Shown here in pieces: positions 13,440 to 21,962 of a DNA stretch of 64,000 nucleotides. How positions within the stretch are numbered: position 1 is the stretch's first letter; every line of letters starts with the position of its first letter. Source of the DNA: Polaromonas sp. JS666 (GTDB taxonomy: Bacteria > Pseudomonadota > Gammaproteobacteria > Burkholderiales > Burkholderiaceae_C); contig NC_007948.1 of assembly GCF_000013865.1 (NCBI RefSeq), positions 806,001 through 870,000 on the forward strand, written 5' to 3'. A program made the position numbers and the translations under genes. The notes under the pieces were generated by a model. That model searched no databases and had not been told where the DNA came from. It worked only from the letters and a program-made list of their open reading frames with translations.

Positions 13440-14906
13440 ATGGGAAAAATCACCGGCTTCATGGAATACCAGCGCATCGAGGAGGGCTACAAGCCTGTGC
13501 CCGAGCGCCTGAAAAACTACAAGGAGTTTGTCATCGGGCTGAACGATGCGCAGGCCGGCAAACAGGCGGCACGCTGCATGGACTGCGGCACGCCCTTTTG
13601 CAACAGCGGCTGCCCGGTCAACAACATCATTCCCGATTTCAATGACATGGTGTTTCGTGCCGACTGGAAAAACGCGATCGACACGTTGCACAGCACCAAC
13701 AACTTTCCGGAGTTCACCGGCCGCATCTGCCCCGCGCCCTGCGAGGCTGCCTGCGTGCTGAATGTGAACAACGATCCGGTCGGCATCAAATCGATCGAGC
13801 ATGCCATCATCGACCGTGCCTGGTCCGAAGGCTGGGTCAAGCCCGAGTTGCCCAAGCACAAAACCGGCAAAAAGGTGGCGGTGGTGGGCTCCGGCCCTGC
13901 CGGCATGGCCGCGGCACAGCAGCTGGCGCGCGCCGGCCATGATGTCACGCTGTTTGAGAAAAACGACCGTATCGGCGGCTTGCTGCGCTACGGCATTCCC
14001 GACTTCAAGATGGAGAAAATCCATATTGACCGCCGCGTCGAGCAGATGCGGGCCGAGGGTGTCACTTTCCGCGCCGGCGTGATGATCGGCAGCCTGCCCA
14101 AGGATTCCAAAGTCACGAACTGGGCCAAGGAAACGATATCGGCCGAGCAGTTGCAAAAGGACTTTGAGGCCATCATCCTGACGGGCGGCGCCGAGCAGTC
14201 GCGCGATTTGCCTGTGCCTGGCCGGGATCTGGACGGCGTGCATTTCGCCATGGAGTTCCTGCCGCAGCAGAACAAGATCAACGCGGGTGACAAGGTCAAG
14301 GGCCAGATCAGGGCCGACGGCAAGCATGTCATCGTGATTGGAGGCGGCGACACCGGGTCCGACTGCGTCGGCACCAGCAATCGCCACGGTGCGGCCAGCG
14401 TGACCCAGTTTGAACTGATGCCGCAGCCCCCCGAAGAGGAAAACCGCCCCATGACCTGGCCGTACTGGCCGATCAAGCTACGCACCAGTTCCAGCCACGA
14501 AGAAGGCTGCGAGCGCGAGTTCGCGATCTCCACCAAGGAGTTGATGGGGGAAAAAGGCAAGGTCACCGGCCTGAAAACCGTTCGCGTCGAATGGAAGGAT
14601 GGCAGGATGGTCGAGGTGCCGGGGTCGGAGCAGACGCTCAAGGCCGACCTGGTGCTCCTGGCCATGGGCTTTGTCTCGCCGGTCGCTTCGGTCCTGGAGG
14701 CTTTCGGCGTCGAGAAAGACAACCGCGGCAACGCCAAGGCGGGCACTGACTTCACGGGCGGCTATGCCACCAATGTGCCCAAGGTGTTTGCGGCCGGCGA
14801 CATCCGGCGCGGCCAAAGCCTGGTCGTGTGGGCGATTCGCGAAGGCCGCCAGGCCGCGCGCGCGGTCGACGAGTTCCTGATGGGTTACAGCGACTTGCCG
14901 CGCTAA
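13440..14906 (+). CDS. gltD: Glutamate synthase small subunit
   Basis: This 488-residue flavoprotein passes electrons from NADPH through FAD and 4Fe-4S clusters to GltB. The N-terminal cysteine cluster is visible as [14 protein letters not shown] (from Cys46), and further cysteines occur in CPAPCEAAC. The FAD Rossmann motif is VGSGPAG (about 150) and the NADPH motif is GGGDTGSD (about 301). It ends with the family-typical [20 protein letters not shown]. It is the second gene of the gltBD operon. Confidence 0.96.
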   Translation: MGKITGFMEYQRIEEGYKPVPERLKNYKEFVIGLNDAQAGKQAARCMDCGTPFCNSGCPVNNIIPDFNDMVFRADWKNAIDTLHSTNNFPEFTGRICPAPCEAACVLNVNNDPVGIKSIEHAIIDRAWSEGWVKPELPKHKTGKKVAVVGSGPAGMAAAQQLARAGHDVTLFEKNDRIGGLLRYGIPDFKMEKIHIDRRVEQMRAEGVTFRAGVMIGSLPKDSKVTNWAKETISAEQLQKDFEAIILTGGAEQSRDLPVPGRDLDGVHFAMEFLPQQNKINAGDKVKGQIRADGKHVIVIGGGDTGSDCVGTSNRHGAASVTQFELMPQPPEEENRPMTWPYWPIKLRTSSSHEEGCEREFAISTKELMGEKGKVTGLKTVRVEWKDGRMVEVPGSEQTLKADLVLLAMGFVSPVASVLEAFGVEKDNRGNAKAGTDFTGGYATNVPKVFAAGDIRRGQSLVVWAIREGRQAARAVDEFLMGYSDLPR

Positions 14907-15288
14907 CTCATCAACGCCATCAATGGACCCTCGGGAATACGCTCCGGGGGCGGTTGAGGAAGACCCAGTGGAGCGTCGGCTGAATGGCAAGGCGTTGCAT
15001 TGAGACCACTGTTTCGTGTGTGGCGGATGAGTCTGGAAGAGTCCGACGTGCCGGCGGGGGATCCCAAGCGTTCTCATTGCTACTAAAATAGTAGCAACAA
15101 ACCCTTGTGATTTGTGGTTTGGATGGTATTTTCAACAGATGTTCTGCGGCGTGGCGCGGCAACCTATCCCGATCCCGTCTCCGGCAGGCCGCCAAGTGGC
15201 CGGCATGCGGCGGCCAATACAGGACAAACCCCGTATCATTAGGGCATTCCCTAGCACTGCCGACGCGCTCGTTGGCCTTTTCTTTTTC
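14907..15288. other. Intergenic region between gltD and mlaF (382 bp)
   Basis: I see no convincing gene here. It holds one perfect short palindrome (15077-15097). An in-frame upstream extension of mlaF is open from 15112, but the translated product (MWFGWYFQQMF...) does not resemble the family. A weak promoter-like pair, TTGTGA then TATTTT about 16 bases later (near 15105-15132), could serve the mla operon, but I place little weight on it. Confidence 0.5.
15077..15097. repeat. Short palindrome, GCTA...TAGC family (copy 1)
   Basis: TTGCTACTA and TAGTAGCAA form perfect 9-base arms around AAA. It resembles the shorter palindromes at 24057, 36602 and 54059. The tail is not T-rich enough to make a clear terminator. 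Confidence 0.6.
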
Positions 15289-16137
15289 ATGGCCGACATT
15301 TCCGCTTCATCGCTGGTTGAGTTCAAGGATGTGACCTTTTCCTATCCAGGCTCCGCAGGGGATCGGGTCATCCTTGACCGGGTCACCCTGTCGGTGCCGC
15401 GGGGCAAGGTCACGGCGCTGATGGGTGCTTCGGGCGGCGGCAAGACCACCGTGTTGCGCCTGATCGGCGGACAGCAAAAAGCCAGTCAGGGCGAGGTCCT
15501 GTTCGACGGCAAAAGCATTGACCGGTTGGCGCAGTCCGAACTCTATGAGGCCAGGCGCCGCATGGGCATGCTGTTCCAGTTTGGTGCGCTGTTCACGGAT
15601 TTGAGCGTGTTTGACAATGTCGCCTTTCCCTTGCGTGAACATACTGCGCTGAATGACGAATTGATTCGGGACATCGTGCTGATGAAGCTCAATGCGGTGG
15701 GACTGCGCGGTGCGCGCGATCTGATGCCCAGCGAAGTTTCCGGAGGAATGGCCCGGCGTGTGGCGTTGGCGCGCGCCATCGTGCTCGACCCCGAACTCAT
15801 CATGTATGACGAGCCCTTTGCCGGACTGGACCCCATTTCTCTGGGCACGGCAGCACAGCTGATTCGCCAGCTCAACGACACGCTGGGGATCACCAGCATT
15901 GTGGTGTCCCACGACCTGGAAGAAACCTTTCACATCGCCGACAAGGTCATCATCCTGGCCAATGGCGGCATTGCCGCAGAGGGCACGCCCGACGAGGTCC
16001 GCAATTCCACCGACCCGCTGGTCCATCAGTTTGTCAACGCACAGAGCGAAGGTCCCGTGAAATTCCATTACCCCGGCCCGGACGTCGCCACCGATTTCGG
16101 ACGGCAGGCTACAGCACGCCGGAGGGCTCGCTCATGA
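15289..16137 (+). CDS. mlaF: Phospholipid ABC transporter ATP-binding protein MlaF
   Basis: The 282-residue ATPase powers the MlaFEDB complex in the inner membrane, which moves phospholipids between the inner membrane and the outer-membrane pathway to preserve lipid asymmetry. Walker A is GASGGGKTT (46-54), the signature is VSGGMARRVALARA, Walker B is LIMYDEPFAGLDP, and the switch His is in VSHDLEE. I chose the ATG giving MADISASSLVEFKDV, because the upstream extension is unlike the family. It overlaps mlaE by four bases. Confidence 0.93.
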   Translation: MADISASSLVEFKDVTFSYPGSAGDRVILDRVTLSVPRGKVTALMGASGGGKTTVLRLIGGQQKASQGEVLFDGKSIDRLAQSELYEARRRMGMLFQFGALFTDLSVFDNVAFPLREHTALNDELIRDIVLMKLNAVGLRGARDLMPSEVSGGMARRVALARAIVLDPELIMYDEPFAGLDPISLGTAAQLIRQLNDTLGITSIVVSHDLEETFHIADKVIILANGGIAAEGTPDEVRNSTDPLVHQFVNAQSEGPVKFHYPGPDVATDFGRQATARRRARS

Positions 16138-16928
16138 GCCCTTACAGCCCCGTCCGCATGCTTTCCAATCTGGGTTTCGGCACGCGCAGCCAGCTGGCCG
16201 AGCTTGGCCATGCCGCGCGCCTGATGTCGCGCCTGCTGGCGCTGACGGGTCCGGCGCTGGCCCGTTTTGGCCTGGTGCGTGACCAGATTTTCTTTCTCGG
16301 CAATTATTCGCTGGCCATCATCACGGTATCCGGTCTTTTTGTGGGTTTTGTGCTCGGCCTGCAGGGCTACTACACGCTGCAGCGTTATGGCTCCTCGGAG
16401 GCCCTGGGCTTGCTGGTGGCGCTTAGCCTGGTGCGAGAACTGGGCCCTGTGGTCACGGCCTTGCTGTTTGCCGGCCGTGCCGGTACCTCGCTGACTGCAG
16501 AAATCGGCCTGATGAAAGCTGGTGAACAGCTATCGGCCATGGAAATGATGGCCGTTGATCCGGTGCGTCGCATCCTCGCGCCCCGGTTCTGGGGTGGGGT
16601 GATCGCCATGCCGCTGCTGGCTGCGGTATTCAGTGCTGTCGGCATCATCGGGGGCTGGGTGGTCGGCGTGGTGATGATCGGTGTCGATGCGGGTTCTTTC
16701 TGGAGCCAGATGCAGGCCGGCGTGGATGTCTGGCGCGACGTTGGCAACGGTGTGATCAAAAGTTTTGTATTTGGTGTGACTGTCACTTTTGTGGCGCTGC
16801 ACCAGGGGTTTGAAGCGCAACCTACGCCGGAAGGCGTGTCGCGCGCCACCACCCGCACCGTGGTGGTGGCGTCGCTGGCTGTGCTTGGACTGGACTTCTT
16901 GTTGACCGCCTGGATGTTCAGCCTTTAA
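16134..16928 (+). CDS. mlaE: Phospholipid ABC transporter permease MlaE
   Basis: A 264-residue integral membrane protein with the MlaE/YrbE pattern: an amphipathic N-terminus, a first hydrophobic span near 60-85, and the conserved LVRELGPVVTALLFAGRAG segment followed by TAEIGLMKAGEQLSAMEMM. Further spans lie near 150-185 and 240-262. Two copies form the membrane core of the Mla transporter. Its start lies within the end of mlaF (ATGAGC), showing translational coupling. Confidence 0.94.
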   Translation: MSPYSPVRMLSNLGFGTRSQLAELGHAARLMSRLLALTGPALARFGLVRDQIFFLGNYSLAIITVSGLFVGFVLGLQGYYTLQRYGSSEALGLLVALSLVRELGPVVTALLFAGRAGTSLTAEIGLMKAGEQLSAMEMMAVDPVRRILAPRFWGGVIAMPLLAAVFSAVGIIGGWVVGVVMIGVDAGSFWSQMQAGVDVWRDVGNGVIKSFVFGVTVTFVALHQGFEAQPTPEGVSRATTRTVVVASLAVLGLDFLLTAWMFSL

Positions 16929-17011
16929 GGCGGGACGCGCACCTTATGAATCCAACCATGCGAAAATTCATCCCCTTTGCCGGCGCAGGTTTGGGTCATT
17001 GAAGGAAAAAA

Positions 17012-17518
17012 ATGCAACGTTCAAAAAACGACGTGTGGGTTGGACTGTTTGTCCTGATCGGTGGCGCCGCCATGCTGTTTCTGGCGCTCAAATCGGCCAA
17101 CCTGCTGACCCTGAGTTTTGACACCTCATACCGCGTTACGGCAAAGTTCGACAATATTGGTGGTCTCAAACCACGCGCGGCCGTGAAAAGTGCGGGCGTT
17201 GTTGTCGGCCGGGTTGAAAATATCACTTTTGACGACAAGTCCTACCAGGCCAGTGTTCATCTGGCCATGGAAAGCCGCTATGCCTTTCCCAAGGACAGTT
17301 CGCTGAAAATACTGACCAGCGGTTTGCTGGGCGAGCAATACATCGGCGTGGAGGCCGGTGGGGATGAGAAAAACCTGGCGGCGGGGGATGTGATCAAGCA
17401 GACCCAGTCAGCCGTGGTGCTTGAAAGTCTGATCAGCCAGTTTTTGTATAGCAAAGCGGCGGACAGCAGTTCTGGATCAGGGGCTGCGCCGTCACCAGGG
17501 ACGCCAGAAAAAAAATGA
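17012..17518 (+). CDS. mlaD: Phospholipid transport substrate-binding protein MlaD (MCE domain)
   Basis: A 168-residue protein anchored by one N-terminal helix (about 9-28) and carrying a single MCE domain (about 38-115; YRVTAKFDNIGGLKPRAAVK, SGLLGEQYIGVEAGG). A hydrophobic helix follows near 135-148 and the tail is Ser/Ala/Pro/Lys-rich. MlaD hexamers form the periplasmic ring that hands lipid between MlaFE and MlaC. AAGGA precedes the ATG. The stop overlaps the mlaA start in ATGA. Confidence 0.93.
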   Translation: MQRSKNDVWVGLFVLIGGAAMLFLALKSANLLTLSFDTSYRVTAKFDNIGGLKPRAAVKSAGVVVGRVENITFDDKSYQASVHLAMESRYAFPKDSSLKILTSGLLGEQYIGVEAGGDEKNLAAGDVIKQTQSAVVLESLISQFLYSKAADSSSGSGAAPSPGTPEKK

Positions 17519-18315
17519 CGACGCGAACGATATCAACGACACAAAACACGATGAAGCGGTCCCTGTGGTGGGCGGCTGCAGCCTTGGCGCTGGCGCTGCT
17601 GCAGGGTTGCGCAACCGGACCGAATGCCAACCCGGCCGATCCACTGGAGCCGTTCAACCGGGCGATGTTCAACTTCAACGACGGTGTCGACCGCGCCCTC
17701 GTCAAGCCGGTAGCGACAGCTTACCGGGACGTCACACCCGCGCCCATCCGCACCGCCGTCAACAGTTTTTTTGGCAATATTTCCGATGTCTGGTCGATGG
17801 TCAACAATGTGCTGCAGGCCAAGCCTGTAGAGGCCACCGACAGCCTTTTCCGCATCACGGTCAATACATTGTGGGGCCTGGGCGGTATTTTTGATGTGGC
17901 CAGCGACTTGGGGATTCCCAAGCACAGCGAGGATTTTGGCCAGACCCTGGGATATTGGGGTGTCGCCTCCGGTCCCTATGTGGTGCTGCCACTGCTGGGG
18001 CCCTCCACCGTGCGCGATTCCGTGGGCTCGCTGGTGGATGTGCAGGGAGATCTGGTGAGCCGGACGAATGATGTATCGGTGCGCAACTCCATGATCGTGC
18101 TGCGCGCGGTGGATCTGCGGGCCAACCTGCTGGGCACGGGCGCCCTGCTGGACGAGGCTGCGCTTGATAGATACAGTTTTGCTCGTGATGTCTATCTGCA
18201 GCGCCGTCGCAGCCTGATTCGCGGTGCGGCAGCCGAGACAGAAGAGCGCTACGACCTGCCAGAGGCCCCGGCGGCGCAGTCATCCAATGCATCTGCTTCG
18301 GCGCCTGCCAATTAG
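17515..18315 (+). CDS. mlaA: Outer-membrane lipoprotein MlaA (VacJ)
   Basis: A 266-residue lipoprotein of the VacJ family. The lipobox LLQGC lies after a hydrophobic stretch, and the mature protein opens with NPADPLEPFNRAMFNFND, diagnostic for MlaA. MlaA sits as a ring in the outer membrane and extracts misplaced outer-leaflet phospholipid for MlaC. Translation may begin at the coupled ATG at 17515 or at ATG 17551 (MKRSLWW), which would give a more usual signal length. E. coli keeps mlaA apart, but here it sits between mlaD and mlaC, a layout common in betaproteobacteria. Confidence 0.92.
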   Translation: MTTRTISTTQNTMKRSLWWAAAALALALLQGCATGPNANPADPLEPFNRAMFNFNDGVDRALVKPVATAYRDVTPAPIRTAVNSFFGNISDVWSMVNNVLQAKPVEATDSLFRITVNTLWGLGGIFDVASDLGIPKHSEDFGQTLGYWGVASGPYVVLPLLGPSTVRDSVGSLVDVQGDLVSRTNDVSVRNSMIVLRAVDLRANLLGTGALLDEAALDRYSFARDVYLQRRRSLIRGAAAETEERYDLPEAPAAQSSNASASAPAN

Positions 18316-18336
18316 AGGGAAAAAGAGAAAGAGCCT

Positions 18337-18355
18337 TTGTAAACAAAATTTACAA
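18337..18355. promoter_or_regulatory. AT-rich inverted repeat between mlaA and mlaC
   Basis: TTGTAAA and TTTACAA form perfect 7-base arms around CAAAA, inside a 177-bp gap in an otherwise tightly packed operon. It could be an operator or a small processing hairpin. It lacks the GC-rich stem of a terminator. No regulator can be named from the sequence. Confidence 0.4.
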
Positions 18356-18492
18356 GACTGCTGTACAACTTCACCCTTAGCCCCGAACAAACCCGGAAAA
18401 TAGCCGTTGAATCACTGTTTGGCAGAAGTGGATATGCATGAATTGCCGTGCAGATCGCTGTCAGGCACGTGTTTCGTTACCGAAGGAAAACC

Positions 18493-19128
18493 ATGAACCG
18501 TAGAACCCTTGGCCAACTGTTGACCGCCACCCTCAGCCTGGCTCTGCTCACGTCTGCTTCTTTCGTTCGCGCTGCCGACGAAGCCCCTGATGCGCTGATC
18601 AAACGCGTCTCGACAGAGGTACTGGACAGCATCAAGGCTGACAAGTCCGTGCAGGCCGGCGACATGAGCAAGGTGATCTCGCTGGTTGACAGCAAGATCA
18701 TGCCCAATGTGAACTTCACGCGCATGACGGCCTCCGCCGTCGGGCGCAACTGGCGCCAGGCCACCCCCGAGCAGAAAGCCCGTCTGCAGGACGAATTCAA
18801 GATCTTGCTGATCCGCACCTATTCCGGTGCCCTGTCTCAGGTCAGGGATCAGACGCTCAGCGTCAAGCCCTTGCGCGCAGAAGCGGCCGATACCGAGGTG
18901 ACCGTGCGCACGGAAGTGCTTGGACGCGGCGACCCGATTCAGCTGGACTACCGCATGGAAAAAACCGCTTCCGGCTGGAAAATTTATGACCTCAACGTCC
19001 TCGGCGTGTGGCTGGTGGAAACCTATCGCACCCAGTTCGCCCAGGAAATCAGCGCCAAGGGCGTGGATGGGCTGATCGCGTCGCTGGCCCAGCGCAACAA
19101 GTCCAACGCAAGCGAGAAGAAGTCCTGA
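18493..19128 (+). CDS. mlaC: Periplasmic phospholipid-binding protein MlaC
   Basis: A 211-residue ABC transporter auxiliary protein that shuttles phospholipids across the periplasm between MlaA and MlaD. The start follows AAGGAAAACC. An in-frame GTG at 18448 has no such site. The leader MNRRTLGQLL...SFVRA has a twin-arginine look and would be cut near residue 27. The mature part has the family core NFTRMTASAVGRNWRQATPEQ and YRMEKTASGWKIYDLNVLG. Confidence 0.93.
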   Translation: MNRRTLGQLLTATLSLALLTSASFVRAADEAPDALIKRVSTEVLDSIKADKSVQAGDMSKVISLVDSKIMPNVNFTRMTASAVGRNWRQATPEQKARLQDEFKILLIRTYSGALSQVRDQTLSVKPLRAEAADTEVTVRTEVLGRGDPIQLDYRMEKTASGWKIYDLNVLGVWLVETYRTQFAQEISAKGVDGLIASLAQRNKSNASEKKS

Positions 19129-19130
19129 AC

Positions 19131-19412
19131 GTGTCATCCGCCATGGTGACCCTGCCTGCCGTGCTGACGCATGCCGTGGCCGCTGGGTTCACGGACGGCC
19201 TGAAGCAGGCCGTCCTGTCCCAGCCGGGGGAAGTGGTGGCCGACGCCAGTGCGCTGCAGGAGTTTGACTCTTCGGCACTGGCGGTATTGCTGGCTTGCCG
19301 GCGCGAGGCGCTGGCCGCCGGCAAGGCGTTCGCGGTGCGCGGCGCGCCTGCGCGGCTGGGCCAGCTGGCCCGGCTTTACGGCGTAGCAGACCTGATTCCT
19401 GCCGCAGCCTGA
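19131..19412 (+). CDS. mlaB: STAS-domain protein MlaB
   Basis: A short cytosolic STAS protein (93 residues from GTG 19131, 89 from ATG 19143) that binds MlaF and is needed for transporter activity. The conserved STAS loop is seen in VVADASALQEFDSSALAVLL, with the DSSA pattern intact. It begins two bases after the mlaC stop. I prefer the GTG because of this tight spacing, but the ATG is nearly as likely. It ends the mla operon and is followed at once by a large inverted repeat. Confidence 0.88.
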   Translation: MSSAMVTLPAVLTHAVAAGFTDGLKQAVLSQPGEVVADASALQEFDSSALAVLLACRREALAAGKAFAVRGAPARLGQLARLYGVADLIPAAA

Positions 19413-19514
19413 TTCCATTTCCAAATCAAACGTGCACTTTGTCGGCCCGCCTTGCCGTGCTATAGCACTGTCTGCGGCGAGCCTTCGCGTTCACGCTTGA
19501 TTTGGAAACGGAAT
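19412..19514. repeat. Large inverted repeat after mlaB (23-bp arms)
   Basis: Arms at 19412-19434 and 19492-19514 match at 21 of 23 positions: ATTCC-TTTCCAAATCAA-CGTG with A/G differences at two sites. A 57-base GC-rich loop separates them. The left arm starts on the last base of the mlaB stop codon. It has no T tail, so it may act as an RNA 3'-end stabiliser or may be a remnant of a small mobile palindrome. Confidence 0.7.
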
Positions 19515-19617
19515 GAGGCCGGGTTTTCCGGTTTTCTGCGGGTGCTTCGTGCACCGCGCGGGGCCTTCCACCGGTCGGGCGTCTGAAAAAAGCATCAGCC
19601 CTTAAAATGAGGGGCTC

Positions 19618-20577
19618 ATGCCAGCTATTTCATTCCAGTCCGTCTCCAAAACCTACTCATCCGCGCGAAATCAGACCGGCCCTGTGGTGCGGGCGCTTGA
19701 CAATGTGAGCTTTGACATCCAGCAAGGTGAGTTTTTTGGTTTGCTGGGTCCCAACGGGGCTGGAAAGACCACACTTATCAGCATTCTGGCTGGCCTCTCG
19801 CGGGCCAGCAGCGGTACTGTCAAGGTGCATGACTGCGATGTCGTGACCGATTACGCCAATGCGCGGCGCAAGCTCGGCGTCGTGCCGCAGGAACTGGTGT
19901 TTGACCCCTTTTTCACGGTGCGGGAAGCGCTGCGCATCCAGTCGGGCTATTTCGGCATCAAGCATAACGACGCCTGGATTGACGAGCTGCTGGCCAGCCT
20001 CGGACTGGCCGACAAGGCCAATGCCAATATGCGTCAGCTGTCGGGCGGCATGAAGCGCCGTGTGCTGGTGGCGCAGGCCCTGGTCCACAAGCCGCCGGTG
20101 ATCGTGCTCGACGAGCCTACGGCCGGGGTTGACGTGGAGCTGCGCCAGACCCTCTGGCAATTCATCGCCAAACTCAACAGGCAGGGCTCCACCGTGTTGC
20201 TGACCACGCACTACCTGGAAGAGGCCGAGGCTCTGTGCAGCCGCATCGCCATGCTCAAGCAGGGGCGGGTGGTGGCGCTGGCGCCGACCTCGGAGCTGCT
20301 CGAGGCGGCCTCGTCAAATGTCCTGCGCTTCAAGATTGACAGCGAGTTGCCGCCGCAACTGGCGAGCCAGGCCAGAATCACCGGCCGCATCGTGCAGTTT
20401 CCGGCCAACAGCGCCCATGAAATCGAACAATACCTGGCGGCCATTCGCCAGGCCGGGCTGGTGGCCCACGATGTGGAGATACGCAAGGCCGACCTCGAAG
20501 ATGTGTTTCTCGATGTGATGGCAGAAAAAGTCGTGGAAGAGCCTGTCGAACTGAGCCTGACGGGAGTCGCAACATGA
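19618..20577 (+). CDS. ABC transporter ATP-binding protein (YadG-like, ABC-2 exporter)
   Basis: A 319-residue ATPase of the DrrA/CcmA/YadG group. Walker A is GPNGAGKTT (44-52), the signature LSGGMKRRVLVAQALVH starts near 141, and Walker B is VIVLDEPTAGVD. A C-terminal region of about 90 residues after the nucleotide-binding domain is usual for ABC-2 exporters. Its partner permease follows after a repeat. In betaproteobacteria this pair commonly lies between the mla genes and murA. The substrate is unknown. Confidence 0.88.
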   Translation: MPAISFQSVSKTYSSARNQTGPVVRALDNVSFDIQQGEFFGLLGPNGAGKTTLISILAGLSRASSGTVKVHDCDVVTDYANARRKLGVVPQELVFDPFFTVREALRIQSGYFGIKHNDAWIDELLASLGLADKANANMRQLSGGMKRRVLVAQALVHKPPVIVLDEPTAGVDVELRQTLWQFIAKLNRQGSTVLLTTHYLEEAEALCSRIAMLKQGRVVALAPTSELLEAASSNVLRFKIDSELPPQLASQARITGRIVQFPANSAHEIEQYLAAIRQAGLVAHDVEIRKADLEDVFLDVMAEKVVEEPVELSLTGVAT

Positions 20578-20614
20578 ACACCATGAGAGGCGAAGCGTCT
20601 CGCAAGCCGCGGCC

Positions 20615-20758
20615 TGCATGGCCTCGGGAGCTACACGCAGTGAGCGGCCATGGGGGCTCTCCAACCCAGCAGGGGCCGCGGAACCGGCTTTGCCGGGCCG
20701 CAGGCGCAGCGGCCCCCTCGGGGGGCAGCGCAGTACACGCAGTGACAAGCGTGGGGGC
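20615..20758 (-). repeat. Intergenic palindromic repeat, copy A (reverse orientation, 144 bp)
   Basis: Reading on the minus strand, this copy begins GCCCCCACGCTTG, CACTGCGTGT, GCGCTGCCCCCC and includes the hairpin CCGGCAAAGCCGG. It continues into a second, diverged CCCCCA edge and CTCACTGCGTGTAGCTC. It almost exactly mirrors copy B at 21528-21671, and the two bracket the permease gene. Its GTGGGGGC edge ends six bases before the permease start codon. Confidence 0.85.
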
Positions 20759-20764
20759 CTCAAT

Positions 20765-21520
20765 ATGACCGGCTGGCAAACCCTTTTTTACAAGGAAGTC
20801 CTGCGCTTCTGGAAGGTCGGCTTCCAGACGGTGGGCGCGCCGGTGCTGACCGCGGTGCTCTACATGCTGATTTTTGGCCACGTGCTGCAGGACCAGGTGA
20901 AGGTGTACGACCAGGTGAGTTACACCGCCTTTCTGGTGCCTGGCCTGGTGATGATGAGCGTGCTGCAAAACGCCTTCGCCAACAGCTCGTCGTCGCTGAT
21001 CCAGAGCAAGATCATGGGCAGCCTGGTGTTTGTGCTGCTGACACCGCTGTCGCACTGGCACTGGTTTTTTGCCTATGTGGGCTCGTCGATCGCACGCGGC
21101 CTGCTGGTGGGCATGGGCGTGTTTGCCGTCACCGTTTTTTTTGGTCAGCCCGGCTTTGTGGCGCCGTGGTGGATCGTGCTGTTTTCGGTGCTGGGCGCGG
21201 CCATGCTGGGTGCCCTGGGTGTGATCGCGGGGCTATGGTCTGAAAAATTTGACCAGATGGCGGCTTTCCAGAATTTCGTCATCATGCCCATGACTTTCCT
21301 GAGCGGCGTGTTTTACTCGATCCATTCACTGCCGCCGTTCTGGCAAAAGGTCAGCCACCTGAACCCGTTCTTTTACATGATTGACGGTTTCCGCTACGGA
21401 TTTTTCGGGGTCAGCGATGTGTCGCCCTGGCTGAGTCTGGGCATCGTGCTGGTTGCGCTGGCCATCGTCAGTGCTGTCGCGGTCAATATGCTGCGCACCG
21501 GCTACAAAATCAGGCACTAG
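20765..21520 (+). CDS. ABC-2 type permease (YadH-like)
   Basis: A 251-residue membrane protein with about six hydrophobic spans and the ABC-2 signature region GLWSEKFDQMAAFQNFVIMPMTFLSGVFY (central part of the second half), followed by FWQKVSHLNPFFYMIDGFRYG. It forms an exporter with the upstream ATPase. The frame is open upstream to 20618, but that part is translated repeat, so I use ATG 20765. The nearest purine-rich stretch before it is the GGGGG edge of the repeat. The gene is flanked by inverted 144-bp repeats. Confidence 0.88.
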   Translation: MTGWQTLFYKEVLRFWKVGFQTVGAPVLTAVLYMLIFGHVLQDQVKVYDQVSYTAFLVPGLVMMSVLQNAFANSSSSLIQSKIMGSLVFVLLTPLSHWHWFFAYVGSSIARGLLVGMGVFAVTVFFGQPGFVAPWWIVLFSVLGAAMLGALGVIAGLWSEKFDQMAAFQNFVIMPMTFLSGVFYSIHSLPPFWQKVSHLNPFFYMIDGFRYGFFGVSDVSPWLSLGIVLVALAIVSAVAVNMLRTGYKIRH

Positions 21521-21527
21521 AAATATG

Positions 21528-21671
21528 GCCCCCACGCTTTTCACTTCGTGTAATGCGCTGCCCCCCGAGGGGGCCGCTGCGCCTGCGGTCTGGCAAAGCC
21601 AGTCCCGCGGCCCCTGCTGGGATGAAGAGCGCCCACGCTTGCTCACTGCGTGTAGCTCTCGAGGCCTTGCA
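21528..21671 (+). repeat. Intergenic palindromic repeat, copy B (forward, 144 bp)
   Basis: Begins seven bases after the permease stop with GCCCCCACGC, then CACTTCGTGT, GCGCTGCCCCCC and the imperfect hairpin CTGGCAAAGCCAG. It ends in a second partial edge, GCCCACGCTTG then CTCACTGCGTGTAGCTC. By eye it pairs over nearly its full length with copy A in inverted orientation, 769 bases apart. Confidence 0.85.
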
Positions 21672-21698
21672 CTGCGAACTCTTTTTTGAAACCTTGTT

Positions 21699-21956
21699 AT
21701 GACCAGCGAAGAACTCCAAACCATCATTGCCGCAGGCCTGCCCTGTGAACACATCGAGCTCTCGGGCGACGGCCGGCACTGGTATGCCACTATTGTTTCC
21801 AGTGCGTTCGAGGGCCTGCGCCTGATCCAGCGTCACCAGCGCGTGTATGCGACGCTGGGCGGGCGCCTGCAGACCGATGAAGTGCATGCGCTGTCCATGA
21901 AAACCTACACGCCCGCGGAGTGGGCGGCCAACAACGCAAACCAAGCAGCAGACTGA
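21699..21956 (+). CDS. BolA family protein (IbaG/YrbA-like)
   Basis: An 85-residue BolA-fold protein with a predicted class-II KH-like core. GDGRHWYATIVSSAFEGL is the conserved segment with the family histidine, followed by RHQRVYATLGG and the C-terminal HALSMKTYTP. Such proteins act with monothiol glutaredoxins in iron-sulphur handling, and a GrxD gene is present at 63.3-63.6 kb. It sits just before murA, the same neighbourhood as E. coli ibaG. It ends six bases before the murA start. Confidence 0.88.
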   Translation: MTSEELQTIIAAGLPCEHIELSGDGRHWYATIVSSAFEGLRLIQRHQRVYATLGGRLQTDEVHALSMKTYTPAEWAANNANQAAD

Positions 21957-21962
21957 CAACGC

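Noticed and set aside
15112..15288. In-frame N-terminal extension of mlaF
   Set aside because: The extra 59 residues do not match the MlaF family and the region is the intergenic gap.
20618..20764. In-frame extension of the ABC permease through the repeat
   Set aside because: The translated part is repeat sequence. The membrane protein begins at ATG 20765.
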